Shown here: in pieces, positions 26,484 to 36,106 of the stretch
How positions within the stretch are numbered: the first letter of the stretch is position 1
How the letters are laid out: each line of letters opens with the position of its first letter
Assembly (NCBI RefSeq): GCF_018760785.1
Contig: NZ_JAHHZO010000011.1
Span: 1 to 64,000 of the forward strand
Direction: 5' to 3'
Source of the DNA: Rhizobium sp. CSW-27
GTDB lineage: Bacteria > Pseudomonadota > Alphaproteobacteria > Rhizobiales > Rhizobiaceae
Length of the DNA: 64,000 nt
The notes under the pieces: model-generated
Database searches by the model: none
Told to the model about the DNA's origin: nothing
Seen by the model: only the letters and a program-made list of their open reading frames with translations
Program-made: the position numbers and the translations under genes

Positions 26484-27410
26484 TCAGAGCCCGATCTCGT
26501 GCGCAAACGGCGGATTGGCGCCGGCGCGCGAGACGGTGACGGCAGCCGCCTTTGCACCCAGCGCAAGCGCATCCTTGACCGCCTGTTCGGAAAGGTCTGC
26601 AACCTTCTGCTTGGTCAGCAGGTTCTGACGCTTCAGCGAGGCGAGAATGCCCGCATCAAACGTGTCGCCGGCGCCGACCGTATCCACCACGGTGACGCGC
26701 TCGGCAGGCACCACGGCCTTGAAGCCGGCCGTGTAGCCGACAGCGCCTTCGGCGCCGCGGGTGATGACGACGAGCTTTGCCCCCTGCCCCAGCCAGTATT
26801 TCGCCAGCGTGTCATGGTCGCCGTCCATACCGAACCATTCCAGGTCCTCGTCCGAGAACTTGATGATGTCGGACATGGCGGCCATGCGGGCGACGCGGCC
26901 GTGATGCTTTTCGCGGTCCTTGATGAAGCCCGGGCGGATGTTCGGATCGAAGGAAATGACGCGGCTTCGATATTCGCGCGCCATCAGCGTCTCGTAGGTT
27001 TCGCCGCAGGGTTCGGGAATGAGGCTGATCGCACCGAAATGCATGGCCTCGATTTCCGGCCCAAGCTCCGGAAGATCCTCGCGCGACAGCATGCGACCGG
27101 CCGTGCCCTCGTCATAGAAGGCATAGCTCGCCTGGCCGTTGACCAGCTTGACGAAGGCGATCGTTGTGGGCCGCGAGGAGGTGGCGCAGAAGCGGTAGTC
27201 GACATGGCTCTCTTTCAACGTCTGGCGCAGAATGTCGCCCATCATGTCGTCGGAGAGGCCGGTGAAGAAGCCGGTCGGCTGGCCGAGGCGGCCGAGCGCG
27301 ATCGCCGTGTTGAAGATGGCACCGCCGGCATAGGGCGCAAAGCCGTTTTCCCCGCGCGTGGTTTCACGCGGCAGCATGTCGATGAGGGCCTCTCCACAGC
27401 ACAAGATCAT
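26484..27410 (-). CDS. PfkB-family sugar kinase, probable fructokinase
   Basis: A 308-residue cytoplasmic kinase of the ribokinase/PfkB family. It opens with CCGEALIDMLP, has YAGGAIFNTAIALGRLG (PfkB signature 1 region), and near the C-terminus VDTVGAGDTFDAG (signature 2, catalytic Asp and anion hole). The fold and length match rhizobial fructokinases, and fructokinase is the usual annotation next to pyrE in this group, but substrate is inferred from resemblance only. It is 65 bp downstream of pyrE in the same direction. Confidence 0.85.
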   Translation of the reverse strand: MILCCGEALIDMLPRETTRGENGFAPYAGGAIFNTAIALGRLGQPTGFFTGLSDDMMGDILRQTLKESHVDYRFCATSSRPTTIAFVKLVNGQASYAFYDEGTAGRMLSREDLPELGPEIEAMHFGAISLIPEPCGETYETLMAREYRSRVISFDPNIRPGFIKDREKHHGRVARMAAMSDIIKFSDEDLEWFGMDGDHDTLAKYWLGQGAKLVVITRGAEGAVGYTAGFKAVVPAERVTVVDTVGAGDTFDAGILASLKRQNLLTKQKVADLSEQAVKDALALGAKAAAVTVSRAGANPPFAHEIGL

Positions 27411-27475
27411 TGTCGTCCTCCAAAAGCCGAGCCGGTGTTCAATCGATTAAATCAGCCTGATGAAAAAGGCCAGCC

Positions 27476-28174
27476 TCAGCTGGCCGGCAATTCGCTGACG
27501 CCGCCATGACGGGCAGACCAGGCGAGTGGCGCATCGAGAAAACTCTCGACTTCCGCAAGCGTTGCCTCGTCGAACAGCTTGTCCGCCTTGGCGACCGCCA
27601 GAACCTCGCGCCAGGTGGCGATGTAATGCAGCTTGACCTTGCCATTGGCGAAGCGCGCTTCGGCTTCCGGGAAAAAGCCATAGTAGAAGAGTGCGATGGC
27701 GTGATCGACGACGCCGCCGGCGGCGCGCACCGCATCGATGAAGGTGAACATGCTGCCGCCCACCGTCGTCAGGTCCTCGATCACCAGAACGCGCGAGCCT
27801 TCCGGCATGTGGCCCTCGATCTGGGCGGCGCGGCCATGGCCCTTCGGCTTCTTGCGCACATAGATCATCGGCAGGGCCAGACGATCTGCCAGCAGCGCTG
27901 CAAAGGGAATGCCCGCCGTCTCGCCGCCGGCCACGCAATCGAATTTTTCGAAGCCGGCCTCACGTGTCACGACCGAGGCGGCAAAATCCATGAGGGCGGA
28001 GCGGATGCGCGGGAAGGAGAGGAGCTTGCGGCAATCGATATAGACCGGGCTCGCCATGCCGGAGGCAAGCTTGTAGGGCTCTTGCGGCCGGAAGTGCACC
28101 GCGCCGATTTCCCACAGCATCCGTGCCATCAGTTCCGCCATCACGGGGCGTTCGGGATAAGTCAGAGTGACCAT
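27476..28174 (-). CDS. pyrE: Orotate phosphoribosyltransferase
   Basis: PyrE makes orotidine monophosphate from orotate and PRPP in de novo pyrimidine synthesis. The 232-residue protein has a [18 protein letters not shown] substrate region, the flexible-loop segment [10 protein letters not shown], and the PRPP-binding motif [13 protein letters not shown]. The ATG at 28174 has AAGGAG seven bases upstream; longer versions of the frame lack one. pyrC lies 1.4 kb upstream on the same strand, separated by a diguanylate cyclase gene. Confidence 0.95.
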   Translation of the reverse strand: MVTLTYPERPVMAELMARMLWEIGAVHFRPQEPYKLASGMASPVYIDCRKLLSFPRIRSALMDFAASVVTREAGFEKFDCVAGGETAGIPFAALLADRLALPMIYVRKKPKGHGRAAQIEGHMPEGSRVLVIEDLTTVGGSMFTFIDAVRAAGGVVDHAIALFYYGFFPEAEARFANGKVKLHYIATWREVLAVAKADKLFDEATLAEVESFLDAPLAWSARHGGVSELPAS

Positions 28175-28301
28175 GCGCGTCTCCTTCCAGTCGTCTGCCT
28201 GCGGCAATAGCAGCAACATCTGCGCGAGACCAGAAGGACGAGACGGAATGACCGGGCTGAGGCTGCATTTTTCGCGGGGGGGCGCCGCCATGGACGTGCG
28301 C

Positions 28302-29474
28302 TCAGGCGGTGGTGCGCGTGGCCACCGTGGCCGGCGCTTCGGGACCGGCCACCAGGATGCGGTTGCGGCCATTGCGCTTGGCCTCGTAGAGGGCGCTGTC
28401 GGCGATGCTCAGTATGCCGTCGAAATTGCGGCCCGCCGGCAGGCCGTAGGCGATGCCGGCGCTGACGGTGACCCGGAAGGAAAGGCCCGCCGCCTGCATG
28501 TCACGCTCGGCAAAATTGCGGCGGATACGCTCGGCAAGCCATTCGGCATAGCCGGGCGCCGCCGTCATCAAGACGGCGGCAAATTCCTCGCCGCCCAGCC
28601 GGGCCGCGGTGCTGACACCGACCGCATCCTTCAGCTCGTCGGCCAGCGCGCAGATCACCCGGTCTCCTGCCGCGTGGCCATACTGGTCGTTCACGGCCTT
28701 GAAGCGATCGATATCGAAGACGATCACCGCCATTTCATGCGAAAAGGTGTCGCGCTCGTGCCGCTCGAACAGGGCGCGGCGATTGTAGAGGCCGGTCAGC
28801 GCATCGGTCATCGCTTCGCGGCGATGACGCGCGGTAATGCGCCCCTGATGCACCATCAGCGACAGCGCGCCCACACCCGTCATGCCGGCAATGCTGAGCC
28901 CGGTATTGAGGTCTTCGGCCCAGTTGGTCGGTGCATGGCCGATCACCCACTGGCCGTTGACGGCAAGAACGAGGGCACAGAGCACGAAGGACACGCCGGT
29001 CAGTCCGTAGAGAAGCCCCATGCCGGTCAGCGCGCCGGGCGATTCCCGCCGCGCCTTGTAATATTCACCGGCCGTGCCGAACAGCATGAGCGCGGAAAAG
29101 ATGTTGAGGGCGATAAAGCCAATTCCGTCATAGGTCGTCAGCATCAACGGCACGGTCAGCAGCAAAGAGGGAGCGGCAGCCCACATCGCATGCGACACCG
29201 GCGACTGACCGGTGCGAAACTGGTAGGCGGCGCTGTAGATGATGGCAAAGCCGATCAGCACCAGCGCGAAACAGAGCGCCCCCACCCCGGCGGAGGGGCT
29301 TTCGGTATAATAGCTGTAGGCGAAGATGCCGGGCACCAGAAAGCCCATGCCGACCACCCAGGTCAGCAGGAAACCGTCACCACGCCTGGCGAACCATGTG
29401 CCGAACAGGGTCAGCAGCAGACAAAGCGCCGATACGCCCAGCGATATGACCAGCGTCCTATAATCAAGCATCAT
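28302..29474 (-). CDS. Membrane diguanylate cyclase (GGDEF)
   Basis: A 390-residue inner-membrane protein with about six to eight helices in residues 1-205 and a cytoplasmic GGDEF domain beginning [17 protein letters not shown]. The catalytic motif is GGEEF, which is compatible with cyclic-di-GMP synthesis from two GTP. The RxxD inhibitory site that normally sits just before GGEEF is not present (VGVS instead), so product feedback inhibition is probably lost. The N-terminal region is not a recognisable sensor such as PAS or MHYT. The start (ATG ATG at 29474) lacks a good Shine-Dalgarno sequence. Confidence 0.88.
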   Translation of the reverse strand: MMLDYRTLVISLGVSALCLLLTLFGTWFARRGDGFLLTWVVGMGFLVPGIFAYSYYTESPSAGVGALCFALVLIGFAIIYSAAYQFRTGQSPVSHAMWAAAPSLLLTVPLMLTTYDGIGFIALNIFSALMLFGTAGEYYKARRESPGALTGMGLLYGLTGVSFVLCALVLAVNGQWVIGHAPTNWAEDLNTGLSIAGMTGVGALSLMVHQGRITARHRREAMTDALTGLYNRRALFERHERDTFSHEMAVIVFDIDRFKAVNDQYGHAAGDRVICALADELKDAVGVSTAARLGGEEFAAVLMTAAPGYAEWLAERIRRNFAERDMQAAGLSFRVTVSAGIAYGLPAGRNFDGILSIADSALYEAKRNGRNRILVAGPEAPATVATRTTA

Positions 29475-29578
29475 GCCCGCCCAGACCTAACGTCCCAGCC
29501 AACACCTCTTATAGACGAAGTGTAAAGACTTCTTCCACTCTTCGGTTCCGGGAGCTTGCCGTCAAGCCGTAAATTCGG

Positions 29579-30616
29579 CTAGCGAACCTGCCAGAAAAGC
29601 GGGAACATCGGGTCAAATACGGTGATCGGACCGGCATCCGTGTCGCGCTTGGCCGGATAGGAAACGGGCTCCGCCTGCCGCTCCAGCACCATGATCTCCT
29701 CACTGGCGGCCAGTCCGTACCAGGCCGGGCCGTTCAGGGAGGCAAAGGCTTCCAGTCTCTCCAGCGCATTCTCTTCTTCGAATACGTGGGCAAGGCAGCT
29801 CATGGTGTTGATCGATGTATAGATGCCGGCGCAACCGCAGGCGCATTCCTTCAGCGGGTCCACATGCGGAGCGGAATCCGTGCCGAGGAAGAAGCGCGGA
29901 TCGCCGGAGGTTGCGGCCTTGCGCAGCGCCTGGCGGTGATGCTCGCGCTTGGCGACCGGCAGGCAGTAGTAATGCGGCCGGATGCCCCCGACGAGAATGG
30001 CGTTGCGGTTGATGATCAGGTGATGGGTGGTGATGGTGCCGGCGAGATTGCGGTCGGCGGCCAGGATGTAATCCACCCCGTCCTTGGTGGTCACATGCTC
30101 CATGGTCACCTTCAGCTCCGGCAAGCGGCGGCGGATCACCTCGAGCTTCTCCTCGATGAACACGGCCTCGCGGTCGAAGATATCCACCTCTGGGGTCGTC
30201 ACCTCGCCATGCACGCAGAGCGGCAGGCCGATCTTCGCCATGCGCTCCAGCACCGGCATGGCCTTGTCGAGATCGCGCACGCCGCCATGCGAATTGGTGG
30301 TGGCTCCGGCCGGATAGAGCTTCACGGCGGCAATGAGGCCGCTCTTCCTGCCCTCTTCCACATCGTCCGGATCGGTATGTTCCGTGAGGTAGAGCGTCAT
30401 CAGCGGCTCGAAACGGTCGCCCTGCGGAACGGCTGCAAGGATCCGGTCGCGATAGGCACGGGCATCATCGGTCGTCACCACCGGCGGCACGAGGTTCGGC
30501 ATGATGATGGCACGACCGAAGTGCCGGCTGGTATCGCCGATCACGGCCTGCAGCACCGCGCCGTCGCGCAGGTGCAGGTGCCAGTCATCCGGGCGGCGGA
30601 GGCTGAGGGTCTTCAT
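29579..30616 (-). CDS. pyrC: Dihydroorotase (homodimeric, class II)
   Basis: PyrC cyclises carbamoyl-aspartate to dihydroorotate. The 345-residue protein has the zinc ligands in [10 protein letters not shown] (His13, His15), the carbamylated lysine in [19 protein letters not shown], and the catalytic-loop region GTDSAPH. These match the E. coli-type class II enzyme rather than the CAD-type. The ATG at 30616 has GGAA upstream; the frame is open further but those extensions are unsupported. Confidence 0.95.
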   Translation of the reverse strand: MKTLSLRRPDDWHLHLRDGAVLQAVIGDTSRHFGRAIIMPNLVPPVVTTDDARAYRDRILAAVPQGDRFEPLMTLYLTEHTDPDDVEEGRKSGLIAAVKLYPAGATTNSHGGVRDLDKAMPVLERMAKIGLPLCVHGEVTTPEVDIFDREAVFIEEKLEVIRRRLPELKVTMEHVTTKDGVDYILAADRNLAGTITTHHLIINRNAILVGGIRPHYYCLPVAKREHHRQALRKAATSGDPRFFLGTDSAPHVDPLKECACGCAGIYTSINTMSCLAHVFEEENALERLEAFASLNGPAWYGLAASEEIMVLERQAEPVSYPAKRDTDAGPITVFDPMFPLFWQVR

Positions 30617-30826
30617 GGGCGCTGTTCCGATGTTTCGTTGTTGGGTTACGCCATAGCACCGCAGGGCAAAGATCGACAACCGAGCAGGCCTCTCTTTTTC
30701 GCCGGCTCTGCCGCCGCGCCGCATGGTTTGCCCGATCATCTCGTCGTGAACGTCGCGCCCCTGCGGAACCGGTTGGGCAATGCCGCGTTCGTTAAGCAAT
30801 CATTAAGATCAGGACCGGAGACAACA

Positions 30827-31762
30827 ATGAAAAGCCGCGCTTCCAGGATCAGCAGCATGTCTCGCCTCTGCGCCGGCACCGCGCTCGTGCTGGGGGTTCT
30901 CACCGTGGCGCCGGATGCGCGCGAACGGGCAAAGCATGTCGTGGCCAACACCATGCAGGAGGCCTGCGATCGAATGGCCGGCAGCCCTTACGACCAGAAC
31001 CGCAACCTCGCCTATGCGCCGGTCGGCCTGGAGGACATTGCTCCGGACGCCGTCAGCGCCTGCACGCTTGCCTTCGAAGCAAGCGGCAATCCCCGCTTCG
31101 CCTTCCAGCTTGGCCGCGCCCTGAACCGCACCGATGCGGCGGACCAGGCCATGGCGGCCTATGAAACCGCCGCGAAGGCCGATTACGCCGCCGCCAAGGT
31201 CAATCTGGGCATGCTGCTCGGCCGCATCGGCGACAGCGATCGGGAATTCGAGATGTATCGCCAGGCAGCACTCGCCGGCAATGTGCTGGCCTCCTACAAT
31301 CTCGGCGTCGCCTATCGCGACGGCATCGGTACCGGGCGCGACGGCGCACAGGCCATGCACTGGTTCGAGACGGCAGCACTCGCCGGCGACAGCACGGCCG
31401 CCTTCAACATCGGCGCGATGTATGACGAGGGCGAACTGGTCGCCGAGGATAACCAGATGGCCATTGCCTGGTACGATCTCGCCGCCAAGCGCGGCAATGC
31501 CGATGCCATGATCAATCTCGGCCTGATGTATGAGGCAGGCGAAGGCATCCGCCCCAACCGGGAAGCCGCCGCCGAACTCTACGCGCAGGCTGCAGCCGAA
31601 GGCGACACCTTCGGCGCGCTGAAGCTGCAGGAAATGCAGCAGGCAGGCGTCAGGCTGCCGGACGAACATCCGGCACCGGAAGTGGCCACCAGCGGCGGCC
31701 TCGACATGCTGGTGCTGCAGCCGGATGACATCCAGCTGCCTTCCGGCCTGATCGAGATCTGA
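30827..31762 (+). CDS. Secreted Sel1-repeat protein
   Basis: A 311-residue protein with a likely signal peptide or N-terminal anchor (LCAGTALVLGVLTVAP) and at least four tandem Sel1-type helical repeats of 36 residues between about 125 and 265, each with the pattern NLGxxYxxG followed by AxxWYxxAAxxG. Such solenoids mediate protein contacts; in rhizobia the Sel1 protein ExoR controls the ExoS/ChvI system, but this protein is longer and I see no specific ExoR signature. The C-terminal 40 residues are acidic and end in PSGLIEI. CGGAG precedes the ATG. Confidence 0.8.
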   Translation: MKSRASRISSMSRLCAGTALVLGVLTVAPDARERAKHVVANTMQEACDRMAGSPYDQNRNLAYAPVGLEDIAPDAVSACTLAFEASGNPRFAFQLGRALNRTDAADQAMAAYETAAKADYAAAKVNLGMLLGRIGDSDREFEMYRQAALAGNVLASYNLGVAYRDGIGTGRDGAQAMHWFETAALAGDSTAAFNIGAMYDEGELVAEDNQMAIAWYDLAAKRGNADAMINLGLMYEAGEGIRPNREAAAELYAQAAAEGDTFGALKLQEMQQAGVRLPDEHPAPEVATSGGLDMLVLQPDDIQLPSGLIEI

Positions 31763-31766
31763 TCGC

Positions 31767-32807
31767 TCAGCCGGGAATCTCGCCGGCCGACGGCCCCCAG
31801 ACATCGGTCATGGCAAAACCGGAGCCCAGCGGATCGAAGGGATCGAGCGCCACCGTCTGCTGGCCGAAGGTGAAGCCGCGCCCGCTGATGGTCGGGATCA
31901 CCGCCGCGCGCCCGGCGATCTCGGTAAGCCCTGACAAACCTACCCGGAATTCCGAACCGATGATGGAGCGCGAGGTGAAGACATCGCCTTCCTTCACCTT
32001 GCCACGCGCAAACAGCGTGGCGAGATTGGCGGAATTGCCGGTTCCGCAGGGCGAGCGGTCGGCCCGGCCCGGCCACATGGTGGTGCAGGTGCGTACAGCG
32101 CCGTCCGGATCGACATCGCGGAACATGACATAGGCCACACCGGAGACGGCCGGAATGGTGGGATGCACCACCGGATAGGCGGCATTCACCTGCGCCTTCA
32201 GCTCCATGCCAGCCGCCACGAGAGCGGCTGCATTGTGCTTCTCGATGGTAAGCCCAATCTGACGAACGTCGACAAGCGCATAGAACACACCACCATAGGC
32301 GAGATCGAGGGTCAGGCTGCCCCAGCGTGTGTCCAGCACCACGTCGAGCTGCTCGACGAAGGAGGGCACCATGGTGAGTTCCACCCGCTCGCAGCGGCCC
32401 TCACGGCAGGTCGCGCGTGCCTTCACCAGACCCGCCGCCGTCTCCAGCGTCACGATGGTCTCCGGCTCGCGCATCTCCACCATGCCGGATTCGAGGAGTG
32501 CCGTCGTCACGCAGATGGAGTTTGATCCTGAGCTTGCATGCGCCTGATCCGGCTGCAGGATGACGAAGGCCGCATCGGCCTCCGGATGGGTCGGCGGCAG
32601 GAGAAGATTGACGGAGCCGATCGGATTGCCGCGCGGTTCGAGGCACAGGAAGCGGCGCAGGTCCTGCCCCTTCGGATCGCTGTTCAGCCAGGCAAGGCGT
32701 TCCGCGGTCGAGGCGCCGGGGATCTTCGGTACGCCGCCAATCGCCACCTTGCCGATTTCCCCCTCGGCATGCACGTCCAGCAACTGCATCGTCCGTTTCC
32801 AGCGCAT
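31767..32807 (-). CDS. Proline racemase-family enzyme (hydroxyproline epimerase or dehydratase) with Ser in place of the first catalytic Cys
   Basis: The 346-residue product has the proline racemase fold. The second catalytic motif is intact (DRSPCGTGNSAN, Cys254). The first, normally CGHNSI, reads SSGSNSIC (Ser93 for Cys, Ser95 for His). Cys/Cys members are proline racemases or 4-hydroxyproline 2-epimerases; variants with a Ser or Thr in one site include trans-3-hydroxy-L-proline dehydratases. This gene is therefore better called a hydroxyproline epimerase/dehydratase than a proline racemase. It has no hydroxyproline catabolic genes beside it. AAGGA precedes the ATG at 32807. It is convergent with the Sel1 gene, 4 bp apart. 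Confidence 0.85.
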   Translation of the reverse strand: MRWKRTMQLLDVHAEGEIGKVAIGGVPKIPGASTAERLAWLNSDPKGQDLRRFLCLEPRGNPIGSVNLLLPPTHPEADAAFVILQPDQAHASSGSNSICVTTALLESGMVEMREPETIVTLETAAGLVKARATCREGRCERVELTMVPSFVEQLDVVLDTRWGSLTLDLAYGGVFYALVDVRQIGLTIEKHNAAALVAAGMELKAQVNAAYPVVHPTIPAVSGVAYVMFRDVDPDGAVRTCTTMWPGRADRSPCGTGNSANLATLFARGKVKEGDVFTSRSIIGSEFRVGLSGLTEIAGRAAVIPTISGRGFTFGQQTVALDPFDPLGSGFAMTDVWGPSAGEIPG

Positions 32808-32944
32808 GACTTTTCCTTCCCTGCCCTTCAGCCGCAGATGGTGCGACGGCGCCCATATTGCGCCGCATGGCTTCGCCCGCAAGCCGGTGCATTTGCTTTT
32901 TCCGTCCCGATACCGCATCAGGGAAGCGGAATAAGGGACATGCC

Positions 32945-33727
32945 ATGCTGACGATTTTCGAAGAAGCGGCCCATGCGGCCGGACGCGTCATCCTTGAGGT
33001 CTATGCCCGCGGCTGCGCGGTGGAGACCAAGCCGGATGCGACCCCGGTGACGGAAGCCGATATTCGCGCCGAGGAGACAATCCTCGCCCTGCTCGCCCGC
33101 CATCTGCCCGACATTCCGGTGGTTGCGGAGGAAGAAGTGGCGGCGGGCCGTGTGCCGGATGTCTCCGGCGGGCGCTTCCTCTTGATCGATCCGCTCGACG
33201 GCACGCGCGAGTTCATCAGCCGCAACGGCGAATTCACCGTCAACATCGCGCTCATCGAAAACGGCGTGCCGGTGGCCGGCGTGGTGCATGCCCCCGTGCT
33301 GGGGATCACCTATCTCGGCGGCGCCGACGGCGCGGAGAAACTGACGCTGGACGAGGCGCTGCAAACCATCGACCGCCGGCCGATTGCCGTCCGCGCGGTC
33401 GCAACGCCACCCGTCGCGCTGGCCAGCCGCTCGCATCAGGACCCGGAAACGGCAGCCTGCCTGCAGCAGCTTGGCGTGCGGGAGTGCCGCAATATCGGCT
33501 CGTCCCTGAAATTCGGGCTGCTGGCCGAGGGCTTGGCGGATGTCTATCCACGCTTCGGCCGCACCATGGAATGGGATACGGCGGCGGGCGATGCCGTATT
33601 GCGGGCAGCGGGCGGCGTCACGCTTCAAATCGACGCAACGCCGCTGATCTATGGCAAGCGCCAGCGGCCGGACATGGCGGATTTCGCCAATCCGGCCTTC
33701 ATGGCCTGGGGTCGCCGCGAAGTCTGA
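32945..33727 (+). CDS. cysQ: 3'(2'),5'-bisphosphate nucleotidase CysQ
   Basis: CysQ hydrolyses PAP/PAPS and recycles adenylate during sulfate assimilation. The 260-residue protein is of the inositol monophosphatase fold with metal ligands in VVAEEEVAAG, IDPLDGTREFISRNGEF (Asp82, Asp85) and EWDTAAGDAVLRAAGG. The REFI segment is diagnostic for CysQ. The ATG at 32945 has AAGGGA upstream. It starts divergently, 137 bp from the proline-racemase-family gene. Confidence 0.92.
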   Translation: MLTIFEEAAHAAGRVILEVYARGCAVETKPDATPVTEADIRAEETILALLARHLPDIPVVAEEEVAAGRVPDVSGGRFLLIDPLDGTREFISRNGEFTVNIALIENGVPVAGVVHAPVLGITYLGGADGAEKLTLDEALQTIDRRPIAVRAVATPPVALASRSHQDPETAACLQQLGVRECRNIGSSLKFGLLAEGLADVYPRFGRTMEWDTAAGDAVLRAAGGVTLQIDATPLIYGKRQRPDMADFANPAFMAWGRREV

Positions 33728-33741
33728 GGCGGAAGCCCGCC

Positions 33742-35091
33742 TCAGACAGCCACGGAATGCCGCGCGGTGCCGCGACCGAAATATTCGTCGAAGCGGGAGG
33801 CGATAGTGCGCACGAACATCTGGCCTTGCGGCAGCACCTGGAAACGGTCCCCGTCGAAGAGGATAAAGCCGTCGGTGTCCTGCTGGTGAATGCGGGCGGC
33901 TTCAGCCTGGACATGTTCGGCCACCGGTCCGTGGCGCTGCTTTAAATCATGCACCGAAAAGCCGTAAGAGCACATCAGCGCCTCGATGGCATCGCCCACG
34001 ACGCGGTCGATATCGCTGAGGCCAAAGCCACGGGCCACCGGCAGGCGCCCCTCATGCACATGACGCATGTATTCGCTGGTCGCGACGATGTTCTGCACAT
34101 AACCGGCATCCACCCGCCCGATGGCCGAGGCGCCGAAGCCGATCAGCGCCGGTGCGCGGTCGGTGGTATAGCCCTGGAAGTTGCGCTTGACCGCCCCCTG
34201 TTCCTGCGCGCGGGCAAGACTGTCGCCAGGACGCGCGAAATGATCGATGCCGACGGCGAGATAGCCGGCCGCCTGCAGCCTGTCGCCGATCAGGCCCACC
34301 ATTGCAAAACGCTCTTCGATGCCGGCCAGTGCCTTTTCATCGATCAGCGTCTGATGCTTCTTCATCCACGGCACATGGGCATAGCCGAAGATGGCGAAAC
34401 GGTCGGGCTGCATGGAAAGCGCCATGTCGAGCGTCTTTGCAAGGCTGTCGCGCGTCTGGTGCGGCAGGCCGTAGACCACGTCGAGATTGATGCCGCCGAT
34501 GCCGAGTTCCCTGAGCAGGCTGACCACCCGTTCGGTCTGGCGGAAGCTTTGCGGACGGTTGATCGCCGTCTGCACGGCAGTATCGAAATCCTGCACGCCG
34601 ACGCTCGCCCGCGTCATGCCGAAATCGCGCCAGGCGGCCAGCTTGATGGCATCGACATAACCCGGATCGATCTCCACGCTGACCTCCAGCGTGCTCTCCA
34701 GATCGAAATGCCGCTCCAGCACCTGACGCAGCCGGGCCAGATCCGCGGTGGACAGGATCGTCGGAGAGCCGCCGCCGAAATGGATGGCACTGACCGTGCG
34801 GCGACGCGGCAGGCAGTGGGCAACCAGCGCAATCTCGGCAATCAGCGCGTCCACATAGGTCGCCACCGGATCATAGCGGCGCACCTGCTTGGTGTGACAG
34901 CCGCAATACCAGCACAGACGATCGCAGAAGGGAATGTGGAGATAGAGCGACAGCGGCGTGTCGTCCTCCTCCCCCGAGAGCCATCCGGCATAGGTTTCGG
35001 CATCGACGCCATCATGAAAATGCGGCGCGGTGGGATAGCTCGTATAACGGGGCACGGGGGCCGAATAACGACGGAGAAGTTCTGGCTGCAT
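33742..35091 (-). CDS. hemN: Oxygen-independent coproporphyrinogen III oxidase
   Basis: HemN is the radical-SAM enzyme that makes protoporphyrinogen IX without oxygen. The 449-residue protein carries the [4Fe-4S] cluster motif in FCDRLCWYCGC (Cys56, Cys60, Cys63), the GGGSPT SAM site and the HemN C-terminal domain. RRYSAPVPRYTSYPTAP at the N-terminus is typical of true HemN rather than HemW. It is transcribed divergently from fnrN, and a perfect anaerobox lies 49 bp upstream of its ATG, so it should be switched on by FnrN/FixK at low oxygen. Confidence 0.95.
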   Translation of the reverse strand: MQPELLRRYSAPVPRYTSYPTAPHFHDGVDAETYAGWLSGEEDDTPLSLYLHIPFCDRLCWYCGCHTKQVRRYDPVATYVDALIAEIALVAHCLPRRRTVSAIHFGGGSPTILSTADLARLRQVLERHFDLESTLEVSVEIDPGYVDAIKLAAWRDFGMTRASVGVQDFDTAVQTAINRPQSFRQTERVVSLLRELGIGGINLDVVYGLPHQTRDSLAKTLDMALSMQPDRFAIFGYAHVPWMKKHQTLIDEKALAGIEERFAMVGLIGDRLQAAGYLAVGIDHFARPGDSLARAQEQGAVKRNFQGYTTDRAPALIGFGASAIGRVDAGYVQNIVATSEYMRHVHEGRLPVARGFGLSDIDRVVGDAIEALMCSYGFSVHDLKQRHGPVAEHVQAEAARIHQQDTDGFILFDGDRFQVLPQGQMFVRTIASRFDEYFGRGTARHSVAV

Positions 35092-35139
35092 GATCCCTTC
35101 CTTTCAAAGCCAAACTAGGAAGGGAATTTCGACCCGACC

Positions 35140-35153
35140 TTGATCAAGATCAA
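35140..35153. promoter_or_regulatory. Anaerobox (FNR/FixK site) between hemN and fnrN
   Basis: TTGAT-CAAG-ATCAA, a perfect match to the FNR/FixK consensus TTGAT-N4-ATCAA. It lies 49 bp from the hemN ATG and 52 bp from the fnrN ATG, so it can serve activation of hemN and autoregulation of fnrN. Confidence 0.9.
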
Positions 35154-35204
35154 TTTTGCCCCGGCGGAAGTCCGGCACACAGACACTCAGGAAGGTGAGA
35201 CGCC

Positions 35205-35927
35205 ATGGACATCAGCCGCCACGACATTCACAGCTGCGAAATTCCGAGCCTCTGCAAGGCCTGCGAGGTGCGCCACAAAGGCATGTGCGGCGCCCTGAAC
35301 CCCGACGAGCTGACTCTGCTGTCGCGTCACACGCGCCAGATCGAACATCCCTCGGGCGAGGAACTGGTCGGCGAAAGCACGCATGTGGAAGCCTATGACA
35401 ACATCATGCGCGGCGTGGTGAAGCTGTCGAAGACGCTGGAGGATGGACGCCAGCAGATCGTCGGCCTGCAGTTCGCGCCGGATCTCGTCGGCCGGCTCTA
35501 TGCCAGCGAAAGCCCGATGACGGCGGAGGCCGCCTCCGATGTCGAAGTCTGCCGCGTGCCGCGTGCCACGCTGGAACGGCTGATCGACCGCAACCCGGCA
35601 CTGCGCAAGCGGCTGATGGAACAGGCGCTGCGCGAACTGGACGAGGCGCGCGACTGGATGGTGACGCTCGGCCGCAAGACGGCGGCGGAAAAGGTAGCAA
35701 GCCTCTTGCTGCTGATCGCAACCCATCTCGATCCGGATGCCACCGGCGAGCGGCGGATCTTCGACCTGCCGATGTCGCGGCTCGACATTGCCGATTATCT
35801 CGGCCTGACCATCGAGACCGTCTCGCGCCAGTTCTCCCGCCTGAAGAAGGACGGCATCATCGCCATCACCGCCAACCGGCACATCGAGGTGCTGAGCCTT
35901 GCCAAGCTGCAGGCCCGCTGCGGCTGA
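35205..35927 (+). CDS. fnrN: FnrN, oxygen-sensing Crp/Fnr transcription factor
   Basis: FnrN activates microaerobic genes in rhizobia when its oxygen-labile [4Fe-4S] cluster is intact. The 240-residue protein has the four cysteines needed: Cys17, Cys20, Cys28 in the N-terminal CKACEVRHKGMC and Cys116 in VEVCRVP. After the cyclic-nucleotide-binding fold comes a Crp-type helix-turn-helix (LDIADYLGLTIETVSRQFSRL, shown in part), with the E..SR recognition residues that read TTGAT. These cysteines separate it from FixK. Confidence 0.93.
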   Translation: MDISRHDIHSCEIPSLCKACEVRHKGMCGALNPDELTLLSRHTRQIEHPSGEELVGESTHVEAYDNIMRGVVKLSKTLEDGRQQIVGLQFAPDLVGRLYASESPMTAEAASDVEVCRVPRATLERLIDRNPALRKRLMEQALRELDEARDWMVTLGRKTAAEKVASLLLLIATHLDPDATGERRIFDLPMSRLDIADYLGLTIETVSRQFSRLKKDGIIAITANRHIEVLSLAKLQARCG

Positions 35928-36054
35928 CACCGGCCGGCAGGCGCAGGATGACGCTTAATTTTTCACCCCACCCTGACGAAGATCAAAAAAGCGCCAGCCT
36001 GTCGCTTACGGCGCGAGCAGGACGCCCAAATTTTATTGATCATCCGGTAAATTT

Positions 36055-36070
36055 TTGACCTTTTGATAAA
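36055..36070. promoter_or_regulatory. Candidate RutR-like site upstream of rutA
   Basis: TTGACCTTTTGATAAA agrees with the E. coli RutR consensus TTGACCA-N2-TGGTCAA at 11 of 14 defined positions. It lies 68 bp upstream of the -24 element. No rutR gene is in the window, so this is a weak candidate. Confidence 0.3.
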
Positions 36071-36106
36071 TTTTTCCGAGGCCGATTTTGCAAGCCCTTG
36101 ATTGAA

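Noticed and set aside
29786..30826. Long plus-strand open frame leading into the Sel1 gene
   Set aside because: The first 347 codons are antisense to pyrC with low-complexity composition. The Sel1 protein has a good signal peptide and ribosome site at 30827.
35973..35986. CTGAC-GAAG-ATCAA as a second anaerobox after fnrN
   Set aside because: Two mismatches to the consensus at key positions and far from any start; too weak to list beside the one-mismatch site at 36107.
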